Source of the DNA: an uncultured bacterium
GTDB taxonomy: Bacteria; Spirochaetota; Leptospiria; Turneriellales; Turneriellaceae
Direction: 5' to 3'
Length of the DNA stretch: 33,768 bases
Assembly (NCBI GenBank): GCA_938038265.1
Contig: CALHRC010000055.1
Location: 1-33,768, forward strand
Under the pieces are notes generated by a model. The model saw only the letters and a program-made list of their open reading frames with translations, was not told where the DNA came from and did not search any database. Positions 13,929 to 21,943 of this stretch are shown here, piece after piece. The translations under genes were made by a program, and so were the position numbers. Within the stretch, counting starts at the first letter, position 1, and every line of letters starts with the position of its first letter.

Positions 13929-15599
13929 TTAATTGCCTGAGCGGATAAGGCCGCTGCGCACACAGAAGTCGCCAAAACTTTCGGTTTTAAGCCGTTCTCT
14001 GGCAAAGCGAGCTAATAAGGTATCTAATTCCTGTAAAATAGCTGCTTCATCTAAATTTTCGCGGTATTTTACATTGAGCCGGGTGCCATTGGCATCAGCG
14101 CCTAAGTGTAAATTATAACGACCATAGGCATAGCCAATAAGACCAATTTCAGAGTTATAAGGCCGGGCACAACCATTAGGACAACCCGTCATGCGCAAGG
14201 TAATTGGTTCCTCTTGCAAGGAATACTTAGCCATAATCGTATCAATTTTATCAATTAAAAGAGGAAGATAGCGCTGTCCCTCGGCAATAGCTAAAGGGCA
14301 AGTGTTAAGTGCCACACAAGCCATTGAATTTTTACGTAAGCGTGAGGTAGTTTCATTATGGTCGTAAAGATTATGTTGCTTGAGAATCTCTTCAATGAGC
14401 GGTACATCCGCTGCTTTAATGTCAGCTAAAATAACATTTTGGTTGCAAGTAAAACGAAAAGCAACCCGCCGGGTCTTAGCTGCCGCTAACAGACCTGTTT
14501 TCAACTGCCGTGGGCCTTGGTCGCTAATAACCCCATTTTCAACAAATAACGTATAATGCCACAGCCCCTTGCTGTCTTGCGCCCAACCATATTGGTCTTC
14601 GCGGGTAGTGAAGGCATAAGGGCGCAGTGATTCAAAACGCACCCCAGAGCGCTTTTCGACCTCTTGCTTAAAATTCTCTAAGCCCATTCTGTCAATCGTG
14701 TATTTCAAACGTGCTAATTTACGGTCTTCCCGGTTGCCAAAATCCCGCTGGGTAGTGACAATCTCATAGACAACCGGCATCACTTTATCTTTAGGCACAT
14801 AACCTAACAGAGAGCCCAAACGGGGGTAGGTCTGCTCATTGCCGTGGGTTGTGCCTAAACCACCACCTGCCGCTACATTATAGCCGATGACTTTACCGCC
14901 TTCGATAATGGCAATTAAACCAATGTCATTGGTAAAAATATCCACATCATTGCGCGGGGGGATGGCAATCCCAATCTTAAATTTACGTGGCAAATAGACA
15001 TCCCGATAGAGCGGATCTTCTTCTGTTTTTTCAGCAATTTTCTCTTCTCCCAGCCAAATTTCATAGTAAGCACGACTTTTCGGTAACAACATGGCGCTAA
15101 TTTGTTTGGCCAAAGCGTTAATTTCGTCGTGGTGCTCTGAATGAGCGGGGTTGGCAGTTGTCGTGACGTTGCGGTTAATATCGCCACAGGTGGCAATCGA
15201 ATCGAGAAATACTTCATTAAAAGATTTTATGGTTGGCTTTAAATTTGATTTTAATATACCATGCAGTTGGATGGTTTGCCGACTCGTGATCTTAATGGTG
15301 CCGGTAGAATATTTACCCGCTACGTGTTGTGCCTGCTCATAATGTACCGGACCAATCATCCCCCCCGGAATGCGTAAGCGGATCATAAAGGACCAGGCCT
15401 TATCCAGCTTGCGCTCTTCACGCTCAAGACGACGGTCGCGATCGTCTTGTTGGTAAATACCGTGGAATTTAATGATGTTTTGGTCGGCCTCACGTAATGA
15501 ACCCGTATGCTCATCCGCTAAACTTTCTCTTAAGGTGCCACGCAGGCCATTACTTTCGCGTTTTATTTTCTCAACGGGCGACTCTTTCGGTGTTGCCAT
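13929..15599 (-). CDS. cysI: Sulfite reductase hemoprotein (beta subunit)
   Basis: This is the siroheme and 4Fe-4S subunit that performs the six-electron reduction of sulfite to sulfide. It has 556 residues, close to the 570 of Escherichia coli CysI. The four cluster/siroheme cysteines are C428, C434, C473 and C477, in CVALNTCPLA and MTGCPNGCARPY. The N-terminal half carries the parallel ferredoxin-like repeat with FMIRLRIPGGM and TSRQTIQLHG, whose basic residues bind sulfite and siroheme. The gene starts three bases after the cysJ stop, so the two form one transcript. It runs convergently to the plus-strand cys operon with almost no spacer and no clear terminator between them. Confidence 0.97.
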   Translation of the reverse strand: MATPKESPVEKIKRESNGLRGTLRESLADEHTGSLREADQNIIKFHGIYQQDDRDRRLEREERKLDKAWSFMIRLRIPGGMIGPVHYEQAQHVAGKYSTGTIKITSRQTIQLHGILKSNLKPTIKSFNEVFLDSIATCGDINRNVTTTANPAHSEHHDEINALAKQISAMLLPKSRAYYEIWLGEEKIAEKTEEDPLYRDVYLPRKFKIGIAIPPRNDVDIFTNDIGLIAIIEGGKVIGYNVAAGGGLGTTHGNEQTYPRLGSLLGYVPKDKVMPVVYEIVTTQRDFGNREDRKLARLKYTIDRMGLENFKQEVEKRSGVRFESLRPYAFTTREDQYGWAQDSKGLWHYTLFVENGVISDQGPRQLKTGLLAAAKTRRVAFRFTCNQNVILADIKAADVPLIEEILKQHNLYDHNETTSRLRKNSMACVALNTCPLAIAEGQRYLPLLIDKIDTIMAKYSLQEEPITLRMTGCPNGCARPYNSEIGLIGYAYGRYNLHLGADANGTRLNVKYRENLDEAAILQELDTLLARFARERLKTESFGDFCVRSGLIRSGN

Positions 15600-15602
15600 A
15601 AC

Positions 15603-17474
15603 TCAATAGACATCCTTCTTGTAACGCCCCGTTTCCATGAGAGTATTGAAATATTCTTCAGCATCTTTGCGGCCATTGCGCCGCTCTTTTTCGATAATAC
15701 GAAACAGGGCTTCATCCACATCTTTACTCATGGGATATTTGGAACCACAGACATAGACATAAGCACCGTTGTCAATCCAATCATAAATTTCTTTAGAATT
15801 TGCCAGCATACGGTGCTGCACATATATTTTGTGATCATTATCGCGAGAAAAAGCTGTGTTGATTTTAGTTAACAGCCCCGAATCAAAAAGCGCCAATAGT
15901 TCCGTTTGGTACAGAAAATCATAGGCAAAATTCCGGTTACCAAAGAAAAGCCAGTTTCTGCCAGTATGCCCTAAAGCTTCGCGTTCATACAAAAACGAAC
16001 GGAAAGGCGCAATCCCCGTACCGGGCCCAATCATAATGATGTCTTTATCACTTTCTGGTAAACGAAAATTATCATTTTTTTGAATTTTAAAAGGGATTTC
16101 TTCTCCTTCCGCACAACTAAACAAGTGACCACTGCAAAGCCCCTTGTAGGTGCGCCGCCAGGCCTCAACCTGTACATCTGCTACAGTGAGGTGCACTTCA
16201 TTGCGGCCATGGTAAGCAGGGGAAGAAGCAATGGAATAGTAACGTGGCGTAATGGGTTCTAAAATTTTAATAATGTTAGTTTTGTCAATGGCCTCGTTCG
16301 GTGGGAAATACTGCAAAATATCAATTAAATCCATCCTTACTTCAGGCAATTTTTTTAAAGTTAAATTTTCATACTGCTTCATGACCCGCGCCGGTAAATA
16401 GCGAATGGAAATGCGGTTTTGCAATAGCTCTTTTAAGGAAGCTGTAATCCCCCGCCAGGTAATTTCTTGGTGGGGATCTAACCGCAAGGCGCGCAAGACA
16501 TCCGCTACAGCAGCAGGGTCATTACAAGGCACCACCGCCACACTATCCCCCGGTAGGTAATCAATAGGTGTTTGGCATTCTATTTCAATATGGCGGATCT
16601 CTTTGCTTGCCCGGGCATCCGTTAAGGCATAGTTGCAGCGAATGGTGCCACTGTACCCCCCCTGTGGCGTTACTGCTACCCGCGAAGGAGCGACCATCAC
16701 CGCTGCTGCAGAAGGGCTGCCATTGGAATATGCTGCCATAGCTAACGACGAAGAAACCGTCGCTTTTGCCGTTTCAAGCGGCTGGCTGTTTTTACCCGCG
16801 GTGACTACCGCTAAAAGCTCATTGCCCCAAGCTTCGGCCGTAGCAGCATAATCGACATCACAAGTACCTACCGGCAATAACCGCCTGGCACCTAACCTCT
16901 CAAAAAATACATCAATATCCTTACCCGTCTGGCAAAATAAAGGGTAGGATGAATCTCCTAATGCTAAAACTGCATAATACTGCGAGTTCATAGCAGCCGT
17001 GGCGTTTTTTAAGGCATTATAAAAGGCCAGCGCCGCTGCCGGTGGCTCGCCATCCCCATGAGTACTACAGACAATTACAATGAGCTCAGCTTTGTAAAGT
17101 TCGTCAAGTTTTACCATGCTGGTGGAAACTAACTTTGTTTTCAGGCCGGCATTCTTCAGCTTTTGGTTAATCCCCGTTGCGACTTTTTGGGAGTTGCCAG
17201 TCTCGGTGCCATAAATTACCAAAGCGCTGCTAAAATTTGCTGAAGAGTTAACGTCTGGTGGTAGAGTAGCCCTATCTGGCACAACAGGACCACTGACAGA
17301 CATGACCCTATCCGGCGTCTCAACGGGTAGCTCGCTTTTGTTTGACTGAACCACCGGTAGAGCCTGTTGCCGTACATCCTGCAGCGCTTCGAGATAGCCC
17401 TGCATCCAGGCTAAATCTTCTCCCCCTGCGTTTTTGAGCAATTCTTTAAATTGGCTTCTCATCTTGATATCCAT
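15603..17474 (-). CDS. cysJ: Sulfite reductase flavoprotein (alpha subunit)
   Basis: This subunit passes electrons from NADPH through FAD and FMN to CysI. It has 623 residues. After a helical N-terminus and a low-complexity linker comes the flavodoxin domain (FMN loop YGTETGNS, about residues 88-95). The FAD domain follows (PRYYSIASSP), then the NADP domain (GPGTGIAPFRSFLYER and YVCGSKYPMSKDV). The protein ends GRYKKDVY with the terminal aromatic residue usual in this reductase family. The ATG at 17474 has AAAGGG close upstream. The linker and the N-terminal extension before the flavodoxin domain are of ordinary size. It heads a two-gene operon with its own upstream region. Confidence 0.97.
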   Translation of the reverse strand: MDIKMRSQFKELLKNAGGEDLAWMQGYLEALQDVRQQALPVVQSNKSELPVETPDRVMSVSGPVVPDRATLPPDVNSSANFSSALVIYGTETGNSQKVATGINQKLKNAGLKTKLVSTSMVKLDELYKAELIVIVCSTHGDGEPPAAALAFYNALKNATAAMNSQYYAVLALGDSSYPLFCQTGKDIDVFFERLGARRLLPVGTCDVDYAATAEAWGNELLAVVTAGKNSQPLETAKATVSSSLAMAAYSNGSPSAAAVMVAPSRVAVTPQGGYSGTIRCNYALTDARASKEIRHIEIECQTPIDYLPGDSVAVVPCNDPAAVADVLRALRLDPHQEITWRGITASLKELLQNRISIRYLPARVMKQYENLTLKKLPEVRMDLIDILQYFPPNEAIDKTNIIKILEPITPRYYSIASSPAYHGRNEVHLTVADVQVEAWRRTYKGLCSGHLFSCAEGEEIPFKIQKNDNFRLPESDKDIIMIGPGTGIAPFRSFLYEREALGHTGRNWLFFGNRNFAYDFLYQTELLALFDSGLLTKINTAFSRDNDHKIYVQHRMLANSKEIYDWIDNGAYVYVCGSKYPMSKDVDEALFRIIEKERRNGRKDAEEYFNTLMETGRYKKDVY

Positions 17475-17781
17475 GACCCTTTATGTGTGCATCGGCAAGT
17501 TAGGTTTAATGTTTAAACTGTTTTTAACATATCGCCTGAGAATTTCTAAGAATATTAAGGATTTCTTTTGGATAAAGTATTATGGAAAGTAATTATCTGC
17601 CAATTTTACGTTTTGCTTTGTACAGGCAATTCTTCTTAAAGCTATGGGGGATATTCTTATAGTTTGGCAAGCAGCCCCCCGGGGTAAGCAGGTGTCTTTA
17701 GGTTGGTCGTAGCAGGCAACAGGCGCACCAGCCATCTGATGCGCTAATTGCTGTTTGTTTGTTAAAACGCGTCAACCGGTT
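17475..17781. other. Spacer upstream of cysJ
   Basis: These 307 bases hold the cysJI promoter region and the 3' flank of the WDH-repeat gene. On the minus strand a possible promoter is TTGCCT followed after 15 bases by TAAAAT (about 17626-17600). I searched for a Cys-rich leader like that of cysK. The short frames starting with ATG on the minus strand end within a few codons and contain no Cys. No clear terminator or riboswitch was seen. Confidence 0.5.
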
Positions 17782-18213
17782 TTAGGTTGTTGGGCCGCCG
17801 GGGTTAGTGTTACTGAGTTTTCGCAAGGCCTCTACTAAATTACCCAGATAAGTTCTAGTCTCATCGGTTAGGTTGACCCCGCTGCTCTTGATATCCGCCA
17901 ATAATTTTTCCCAGGCACTGTGATCCCAGCCATTTTTATTGGCTTGCACAAATTCAATGGCCTGCTCTTTGATGGTATTGAGTACTTTGCTGACGCCTTC
18001 CGTTTGGCTTGCTTGGTGGTAGATACCTTTCATGCCTTCAAGTACTTCGCCAAAACGATGTTTTGCCTCGTCACTGAGTTCTAAACCTTTCTTTTGTAGG
18101 TCATTTAATAGTTGGTTCCATTGCAGGTGATCCCATTGGCCCTTTTGCTCTTCAACAAATTTACGAGCCTTATCTAACATATCGTTGATTGGTTTGAAAT
18201 TGTCGGTTGCCAT
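17782..18213 (-). CDS. Small helical protein with two WDH repeats
   Basis: This 143-residue soluble protein is built from two copies of a roughly 50-residue unit. Unit 1 (about residues 14-65) and unit 2 (about 83-137) share the pattern FV-x-x-x-K-x-x-WDH-x-x-W-x-x-LL-x-D-(6)-L-(S/T)-DE-(5)-G-x-x-(V/L)-E. In detail, WDHLQWNQLLNDLQKKG aligns with WDHSAWEKLLADIKSSG. Both are predicted to be helical. There is no signal peptide and no cysteine. The ribosome site GGAGG (18223-18219) is excellent, seven bases before the ATG, suggesting strong expression. I do not recognise a named family. It follows a set of envelope genes on the same strand but is separated from them by a 195-base repeat-rich spacer. 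Confidence 0.75.
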   Translation of the reverse strand: MATDNFKPINDMLDKARKFVEEQKGQWDHLQWNQLLNDLQKKGLELSDEAKHRFGEVLEGMKGIYHQASQTEGVSKVLNTIKEQAIEFVQANKNGWDHSAWEKLLADIKSSGVNLTDETRTYLGNLVEALRKLSNTNPGGPTT

Positions 18214-18251
18214 ACATTCCTCCGGTGTTTATTAGTTTACCAGTTTAAAGT

Positions 18252-18292
18252 AAACAACATTAGGCACAGAATACACCGGCCTAATGTTGTTT
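18252..18292. repeat. Perfect 14-bp inverted repeat
   Basis: AAACAACATTAGGC (18252-18265) and GCCTAATGTTGTTT (18279-18292) are exact reverse complements around a 13-base loop. The element lies about 40 bases upstream of the WDH-repeat gene and downstream of the small lipoprotein gene. It may be a terminator for the latter or an operator/leader structure for the former. The bases after the stem are only moderately T-rich in either direction. Confidence 0.7.
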
Positions 18293-18381
18293 GTGTTTGT
18301 TCACCAAACATTAGGTTCACCTACAAGGAGTCAGGCACATAATGTAAAGCTTTTTTTAAGAAGGTTGGCTAATGTATTAGG
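18258..18381. repeat. Array of CATTAGGC-type motifs
   Basis: The core of the inverted repeat recurs nearby: CATTAGGC at 18258-18265, GCCTAATG at 18279-18286, AAACATTAGG at 18306-18315, a related GGCACATAATGT around 18334-18345, and GCTAATGTATTAGGC at about 18368-18382. AGGCACA also occurs twice (in the loop region and again near 18333). The density of one motif in about 125 bases points to repeated binding sites or a decayed palindromic element. Confidence 0.5.
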
Positions 18382-18408
18382 CAGGGTTTTGTCGTTGCTT
18401 AAGAGCAT

Positions 18409-18813
18409 TCAACGAAATTCCACTTTTTTGCGGATTTGCGGCAATTCCACAACGGAGACCTGGTTATTACTGTCAAAATAAGCAATGCCCTTTACACTGC
18501 CATCTTCATGAAATACAGTACTTGAGGCGGGGGCCCCTTGAAAGTAGTTAATCTTTTGTTTTAAGCTGCCATTGGGGTTAAAATAGCGGATTTCTTGCAG
18601 TTGGTCATTTTCTACCCGAAAAATTTTTTCGGCAATGCCATCCCCATCTTTATCTTCAATAAAATCATAGCTATTTTCACCCGTGCGGACAATTTTGCCA
18701 ATTAGTTCATTGTTCTGGCGCCATTCTTTTTGCCCGCCTAACTCCAGCTCTTGCGAGCTGGAGCAAAACAGAAGGGCTAAGGCGACACTGCAAAGAGCAA
18801 TGGTCTGTTTCAT
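18409..18813 (-). CDS. Small predicted lipoprotein with MORN-like strands
   Basis: This 134-residue protein starts MKQTIALCSVALALLFCSSS, a signal peptide followed by a cysteine in a loose lipobox (LLFC). Such relaxed lipoboxes are accepted in spirochaetes. The mature part contains DKDGDGIAEK, which looks like a calcium-binding loop. It then has repeated short strands of the type YFNPNGSLKQKINYF and FHEDGSVKGIAYFD, the pattern of MORN-variant or toxin-immunity-like beta repeats. It is encoded five bases after the kelch-like lipoprotein gene, so both come from one transcript. Its role is unknown. A surface or periplasmic partner of the neighbouring envelope proteins is a reasonable guess. Confidence 0.7.
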   Translation of the reverse strand: MKQTIALCSVALALLFCSSSQELELGGQKEWRQNNELIGKIVRTGENSYDFIEDKDGDGIAEKIFRVENDQLQEIRYFNPNGSLKQKINYFQGAPASSTVFHEDGSVKGIAYFDSNNQVSVVELPQIRKKVEFR

Positions 18814-18818
18814 ATAAC

Positions 18819-20117
18819 TTACTCTACAGTAACTGCTCCATGCCCCCAGCGTGCTTCGGGCATGGTTGGAATATTGGTTGTAGTAAAGGGAATTTTATTG
18901 AGCCAGAAGGGTAGCTCTACATCGGCAGCATATACGTTATTGGTGGGCGTAGGGTTAGCTATTGCTCCTGCAGCACTATTGCCGCCAAAGTAATACATGG
19001 TTTTCCCCTTAACAGCAGCAGCTCCATGGCTACGGGCGGCAGGTAAGTTGGTACCAGCCACCGCTGCACTTTGGTAGGGCGAGTAATAGAAAAAAGTATC
19101 TTGGCGGGCCACGCTAGCACCTGTATTGTAAAAGATAGAAATGGCTGTTGTGTTTCCCGTAAGATTAGCGCCCCCTAAGCCACCAATAGAGATAATACGC
19201 GCGGGTATGTCAGCTGTTGCCGGAAGCCACAGGCAGCTCGCCCCCACCCGCAAAACTGCTGGCGCTTGGAAGGTGATATTGCCATAGGCGCCGGCAAAGA
19301 CATTATAGGCAGCAAAAGAGGCCACAGCTCCTAAGGTAGCGGCAGCTGTCTTACCATTTATTTTGTAAAGAGAGAAGCCATCACTGACCATGCAGGCCTC
19401 GGTGCTGGCGGTTGCGTTAGCAGGGGCTGCTGGAGCAGCACCTGCGGCAATACTACCCCAGCTATTGCTGCTCATATCATAGCGCATGATGATATTGCCA
19501 GCATTGTTTATGGTAAAAGCATTGGCATTAGCAGTAGAGCCTGCGTGAACGTAAATATAGTTCTTCTGCTGCGCACAGGAAGCGGCACTGACGGCTAAAG
19601 GCATATTGCTGCCCGTACTCCAGCTGTTGTTTTCAATGTCATAGATCTGCACTAAGTTGGTGGGGGCAGAGCTATTAAAGGTATTATTTTCCTGCAAGCC
19701 ACCTACCACATAGATTTTGCCATTATAGCCGGCATAACAAGCCATCAGCACGGGCGTGTAAGTACCTGAGTAGCACTCAACCCCTTCACTACCACAGCCG
19801 CTATAAGCAGGATCATAGACAGTGCCCCAGTTATTCTCTTGCGGGTCATAGTAGTCAAGTCGTTTGCTAAAAGCACCTTCTGCTACCGCGTAAGCAGGTT
19901 CGATGGCTGCAGGTCCCGTGGCTTTGCTGCCACCTACTAACCAAATGCTGCGTTTCTTTTTAGCTAACAGCGCGGCCGCGCTATCCGTAGCATCACTACC
20001 AGCAGTAGTAGTCACTGGAGGTTTAAGTGTCGCTTTCGCTAACTGGAAAGTTTCCGGATCGCTCGTACAACTTGCCAGAAAAATAGTGCTAAAGAAAAAG
20101 TAAAATAAACGTTTCAT
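18819..20117 (-). CDS. Kelch-like lipoprotein
   Basis: This 432-residue protein begins with a signal peptide ending in the lipobox LASC (C17), so it is very likely lipid-anchored. The rest resembles a kelch-type beta propeller. Repeated units contain IYVVGG, YDIENNSWSTGSNMP, YYFGGN and similar GG-W-P elements, about five or six times between residues 55 and 425. The middle is rich in alanine, asparagine and threonine. Propellers of this kind usually bind proteins or carbohydrates. The ribosome site AGGAGGTAAC on the minus strand is strong. It lies 17 bases downstream of the predicted outer-membrane protein gene and five bases upstream of the small lipoprotein gene, forming one operon. A specific ligand cannot be inferred. 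Confidence 0.8.
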   Translation of the reverse strand: MKRLFYFFFSTIFLASCTSDPETFQLAKATLKPPVTTTAGSDATDSAAALLAKKKRSIWLVGGSKATGPAAIEPAYAVAEGAFSKRLDYYDPQENNWGTVYDPAYSGCGSEGVECYSGTYTPVLMACYAGYNGKIYVVGGLQENNTFNSSAPTNLVQIYDIENNSWSTGSNMPLAVSAASCAQQKNYIYVHAGSTANANAFTINNAGNIIMRYDMSSNSWGSIAAGAAPAAPANATASTEACMVSDGFSLYKINGKTAAATLGAVASFAAYNVFAGAYGNITFQAPAVLRVGASCLWLPATADIPARIISIGGLGGANLTGNTTAISIFYNTGASVARQDTFFYYSPYQSAAVAGTNLPAARSHGAAAVKGKTMYYFGGNSAAGAIANPTPTNNVYAADVELPFWLNKIPFTTTNIPTMPEARWGHGAVTVE

Positions 20118-20134
20118 TTGTTACCTCCTGATAA

Positions 20135-21085
20135 TTATATCCGATAGCCCACAGCTAAATAATTGCCCCAGTGGTTTAAGGTTGCCTGGGGTTGGTAAAT
20201 ACCATACCATTGCCCCCCAATACGCAAGCTAATTTGGGATGTCAAGTGGTAGCGAATCGCCAATTCACTGCCATAAGAAGGGTCTAAAGAGACTTTTTCT
20301 GTATTGCTGGTAATAACTCGGGTAATGTTACCACCGCCAAGCAAACCTAGTGAGAGATCCAAACGAGTGCGTGGCACCGGGTAAATCACATCAAAAATTA
20401 CCGTCGTTGGAATAAGATCAATTCGGGTATTGGCTTTTTTACCAACATTGCTAATATAGCCGCTCTGCACTCCCAATTGCAGGTTAAGCTTTGCCGGTGC
20501 AATAAACCAGTGCGGTAAACTGAGTTGCCCCAAGGCAAAGAAACCGGGTTTAAGGGTATTTTCAAATGTTGCTGTTTGGTAATAGTGTGAGCCTCCCTTA
20601 AGGGCTACTTCAAAACCAGCTTTGCGGGATTTTTCTATTTCTTTTAACTTAACTTGGTCGGCATCGATATAACGCATGGAGACAATATTATTTGTTCTAA
20701 TGCTTACCTCAGAGCCCCCCGTTTGGATATAGGTATTTTCCCCTTCGGTGCGGCTTATCTGGCCAACAAGCACCCATTTATCTTTTAACGTAATTTCAGC
20801 TAACCGCGGCTTATTGGCATCGGGATTTAAGTTGACATTACGACTAACTCGCTCTACTTTTTTAGCGTCAACCTGCACATTGGCCCCCTGTACTTCCATG
20901 ATGAGGCGCTGGCTATCCATATCTTTAATATGCCCCATCAGTTTACTGCCATCGTTTAAATAAACAATATCGACCAATTCGTCATTGTTAGCGGCAGTGT
21001 CACGTATGGTTACTGGTTGTGACCACAGCGGCGGGATCGCAAGCCAAAAACCTAATAGAGAGAGAATCCATTTTTTTTGTTTCAT
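20135..21085 (-). CDS. Predicted outer-membrane protein with paired N-terminal Sm-like strands
   Basis: This 316-residue protein has a clear signal peptide (MKQKKWILSLLGFWLAIPPLWS, cleavage after about residue 22). Residues about 38-85 and 92-140 look like two related small beta units: VYLNDGSKLMGHIKDMDSQRL and ITLKDKWVLVGQISRTEGENT, shown by their key residues D-G/K-G-I. From about residue 150 onward, alternating amphipathic strands (FEVALKGGSHYYQ, LNLQLGVQSGYIS, LSLRIGGQWYGIYQ type) end with the aromatic NYLAVGYRI, as in outer-membrane barrels. The ribosome site CAGGAG lies before the ATG. It is the first gene of a minus-strand envelope operon. No named family was recognised. Confidence 0.72.
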   Translation of the reverse strand: MKQKKWILSLLGFWLAIPPLWSQPVTIRDTAANNDELVDIVYLNDGSKLMGHIKDMDSQRLIMEVQGANVQVDAKKVERVSRNVNLNPDANKPRLAEITLKDKWVLVGQISRTEGENTYIQTGGSEVSIRTNNIVSMRYIDADQVKLKEIEKSRKAGFEVALKGGSHYYQTATFENTLKPGFFALGQLSLPHWFIAPAKLNLQLGVQSGYISNVGKKANTRIDLIPTTVIFDVIYPVPRTRLDLSLGLLGGGNITRVITSNTEKVSLDPSYGSELAIRYHLTSQISLRIGGQWYGIYQPQATLNHWGNYLAVGYRI

Positions 21086-21212
21086 TATTAACTCCTGTAT
21101 ATGAGTAAGTATAATTTTTTAAGGTTACTACCTTTTGACGTTTTTTATTTTTATTTTTCGACAAGTAAGTAACAAAAACTTAAATAACCTTAAATAGCCT
21201 TTTCTAAATAAT

Positions 21213-21232
21213 AATGATATATTATTATCATT
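21213..21232. promoter_or_regulatory. Zur/Fur-like palindrome upstream of the DUF1826 gene
   Basis: AATGATA and TATCATT flank a six-base TATTAT centre (core TGATA-N6-TATCA at 21215-21230), 35 bases before the DUF1826 ATG. A second copy of the same layout lies upstream of the COG0523 gene, and ATAATGATATAT is identical in both. Fur-family repressors bind AT-rich palindromes of this form. Control by zinc is inferred from the downstream genes. Confidence 0.55.
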
Positions 21233-21266
21233 TACAAAGCATCTGCGGTACGTATAGAGGTTAACT

Positions 21267-21902
21267 ATGGTAACGATTGACTATCCAGCCATTTTATTTT
21301 GTCGTAATTGGGAGGATCTCACTGCTATTTTAGAGCCCAACGTGAATATGGTTATCTATAGCCGCCCGGCAAATCCTGCCTGGGCAGCCGTCAGGGCGGC
21401 CATGCGTGGCCAATGGCGGGCCACCCTTAGCGCCGCTGAAGTACCGAGGCAACTGCAAACGTTTTTACAACAATTCTCTCTTGCTAAAAATGATATCGCC
21501 ATGGTACTTTCAGAAATCCAACCGCTTTTCGAGTTCATGCTCCTGCTCAGCCAGCAAGATACAGCACAGGTGGTCTTCAGTCACATCCAAAATAACCATT
21601 GTCGGCTCTTTCACGCCGATCACAACTACTTACGCTTAGTATGTACTTTTATTGGCAAGGGCACAGAATTTTTACTCAATGAGGATGTCAACCGAGAAGG
21701 GCTTGGCAAAGGCACCAACGAGGGGCATATACCAGGTAGGCCAATCCAGAGCTTGCGTGCCGGTGAGATTGCTATTATGAAAGGCAATTTATATCCTGGC
21801 AATGAAGGCTTAGGGGCGGTTCACCGCTCACCACCCTTATTGGCCACAGATACAGGCCGCTTATTTTTAGCAATAGATTCTATAGCAGCGCCTATTACCT
21901 AA
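21267..21902 (+). CDS. DUF1826 family protein
   Basis: This 211-residue soluble protein has the DUF1826 signature, in particular FHADHNYLRLVCTFIGKGTEFL (key residues H-x-D, R-L, C-T-F, G-x-G-T-E) in the second half and IPGRPIQSLRAGEIAIMKG after it. The biochemical role of the family is not established. Its genes repeatedly occur next to COG0523 GTPases in zinc-responsive clusters, and here the COG0523 gene lies 0.5 kb away. The H-x-D and later H residues could bind metal. A ribosome site AGAGG lies before the ATG, and a Zur/Fur-like palindrome overlaps the likely promoter. It is convergent with the His-rich lipoprotein gene. Confidence 0.82.
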   Translation: MVTIDYPAILFCRNWEDLTAILEPNVNMVIYSRPANPAWAAVRAAMRGQWRATLSAAEVPRQLQTFLQQFSLAKNDIAMVLSEIQPLFEFMLLLSQQDTAQVVFSHIQNNHCRLFHADHNYLRLVCTFIGKGTEFLLNEDVNREGLGKGTNEGHIPGRPIQSLRAGEIAIMKGNLYPGNEGLGAVHRSPPLLATDTGRLFLAIDSIAAPIT

Positions 21903-21907
21903 CCCAT

Positions 21908-21927
21908 CTTGCGGCTTAAACCGCAAG
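21908..21927. other. Hairpin between convergent genes
   Basis: CTTGCGG (21908-21914) and CCGCAAG (21921-21927) form a seven-bp stem over CTTAAA, just after the DUF1826 stop. There is no immediate T run, but its position between convergent genes suggests a shared transcript end. Confidence 0.4.
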
Positions 21928-21943
21928 GCAATATGGAAAAGTT

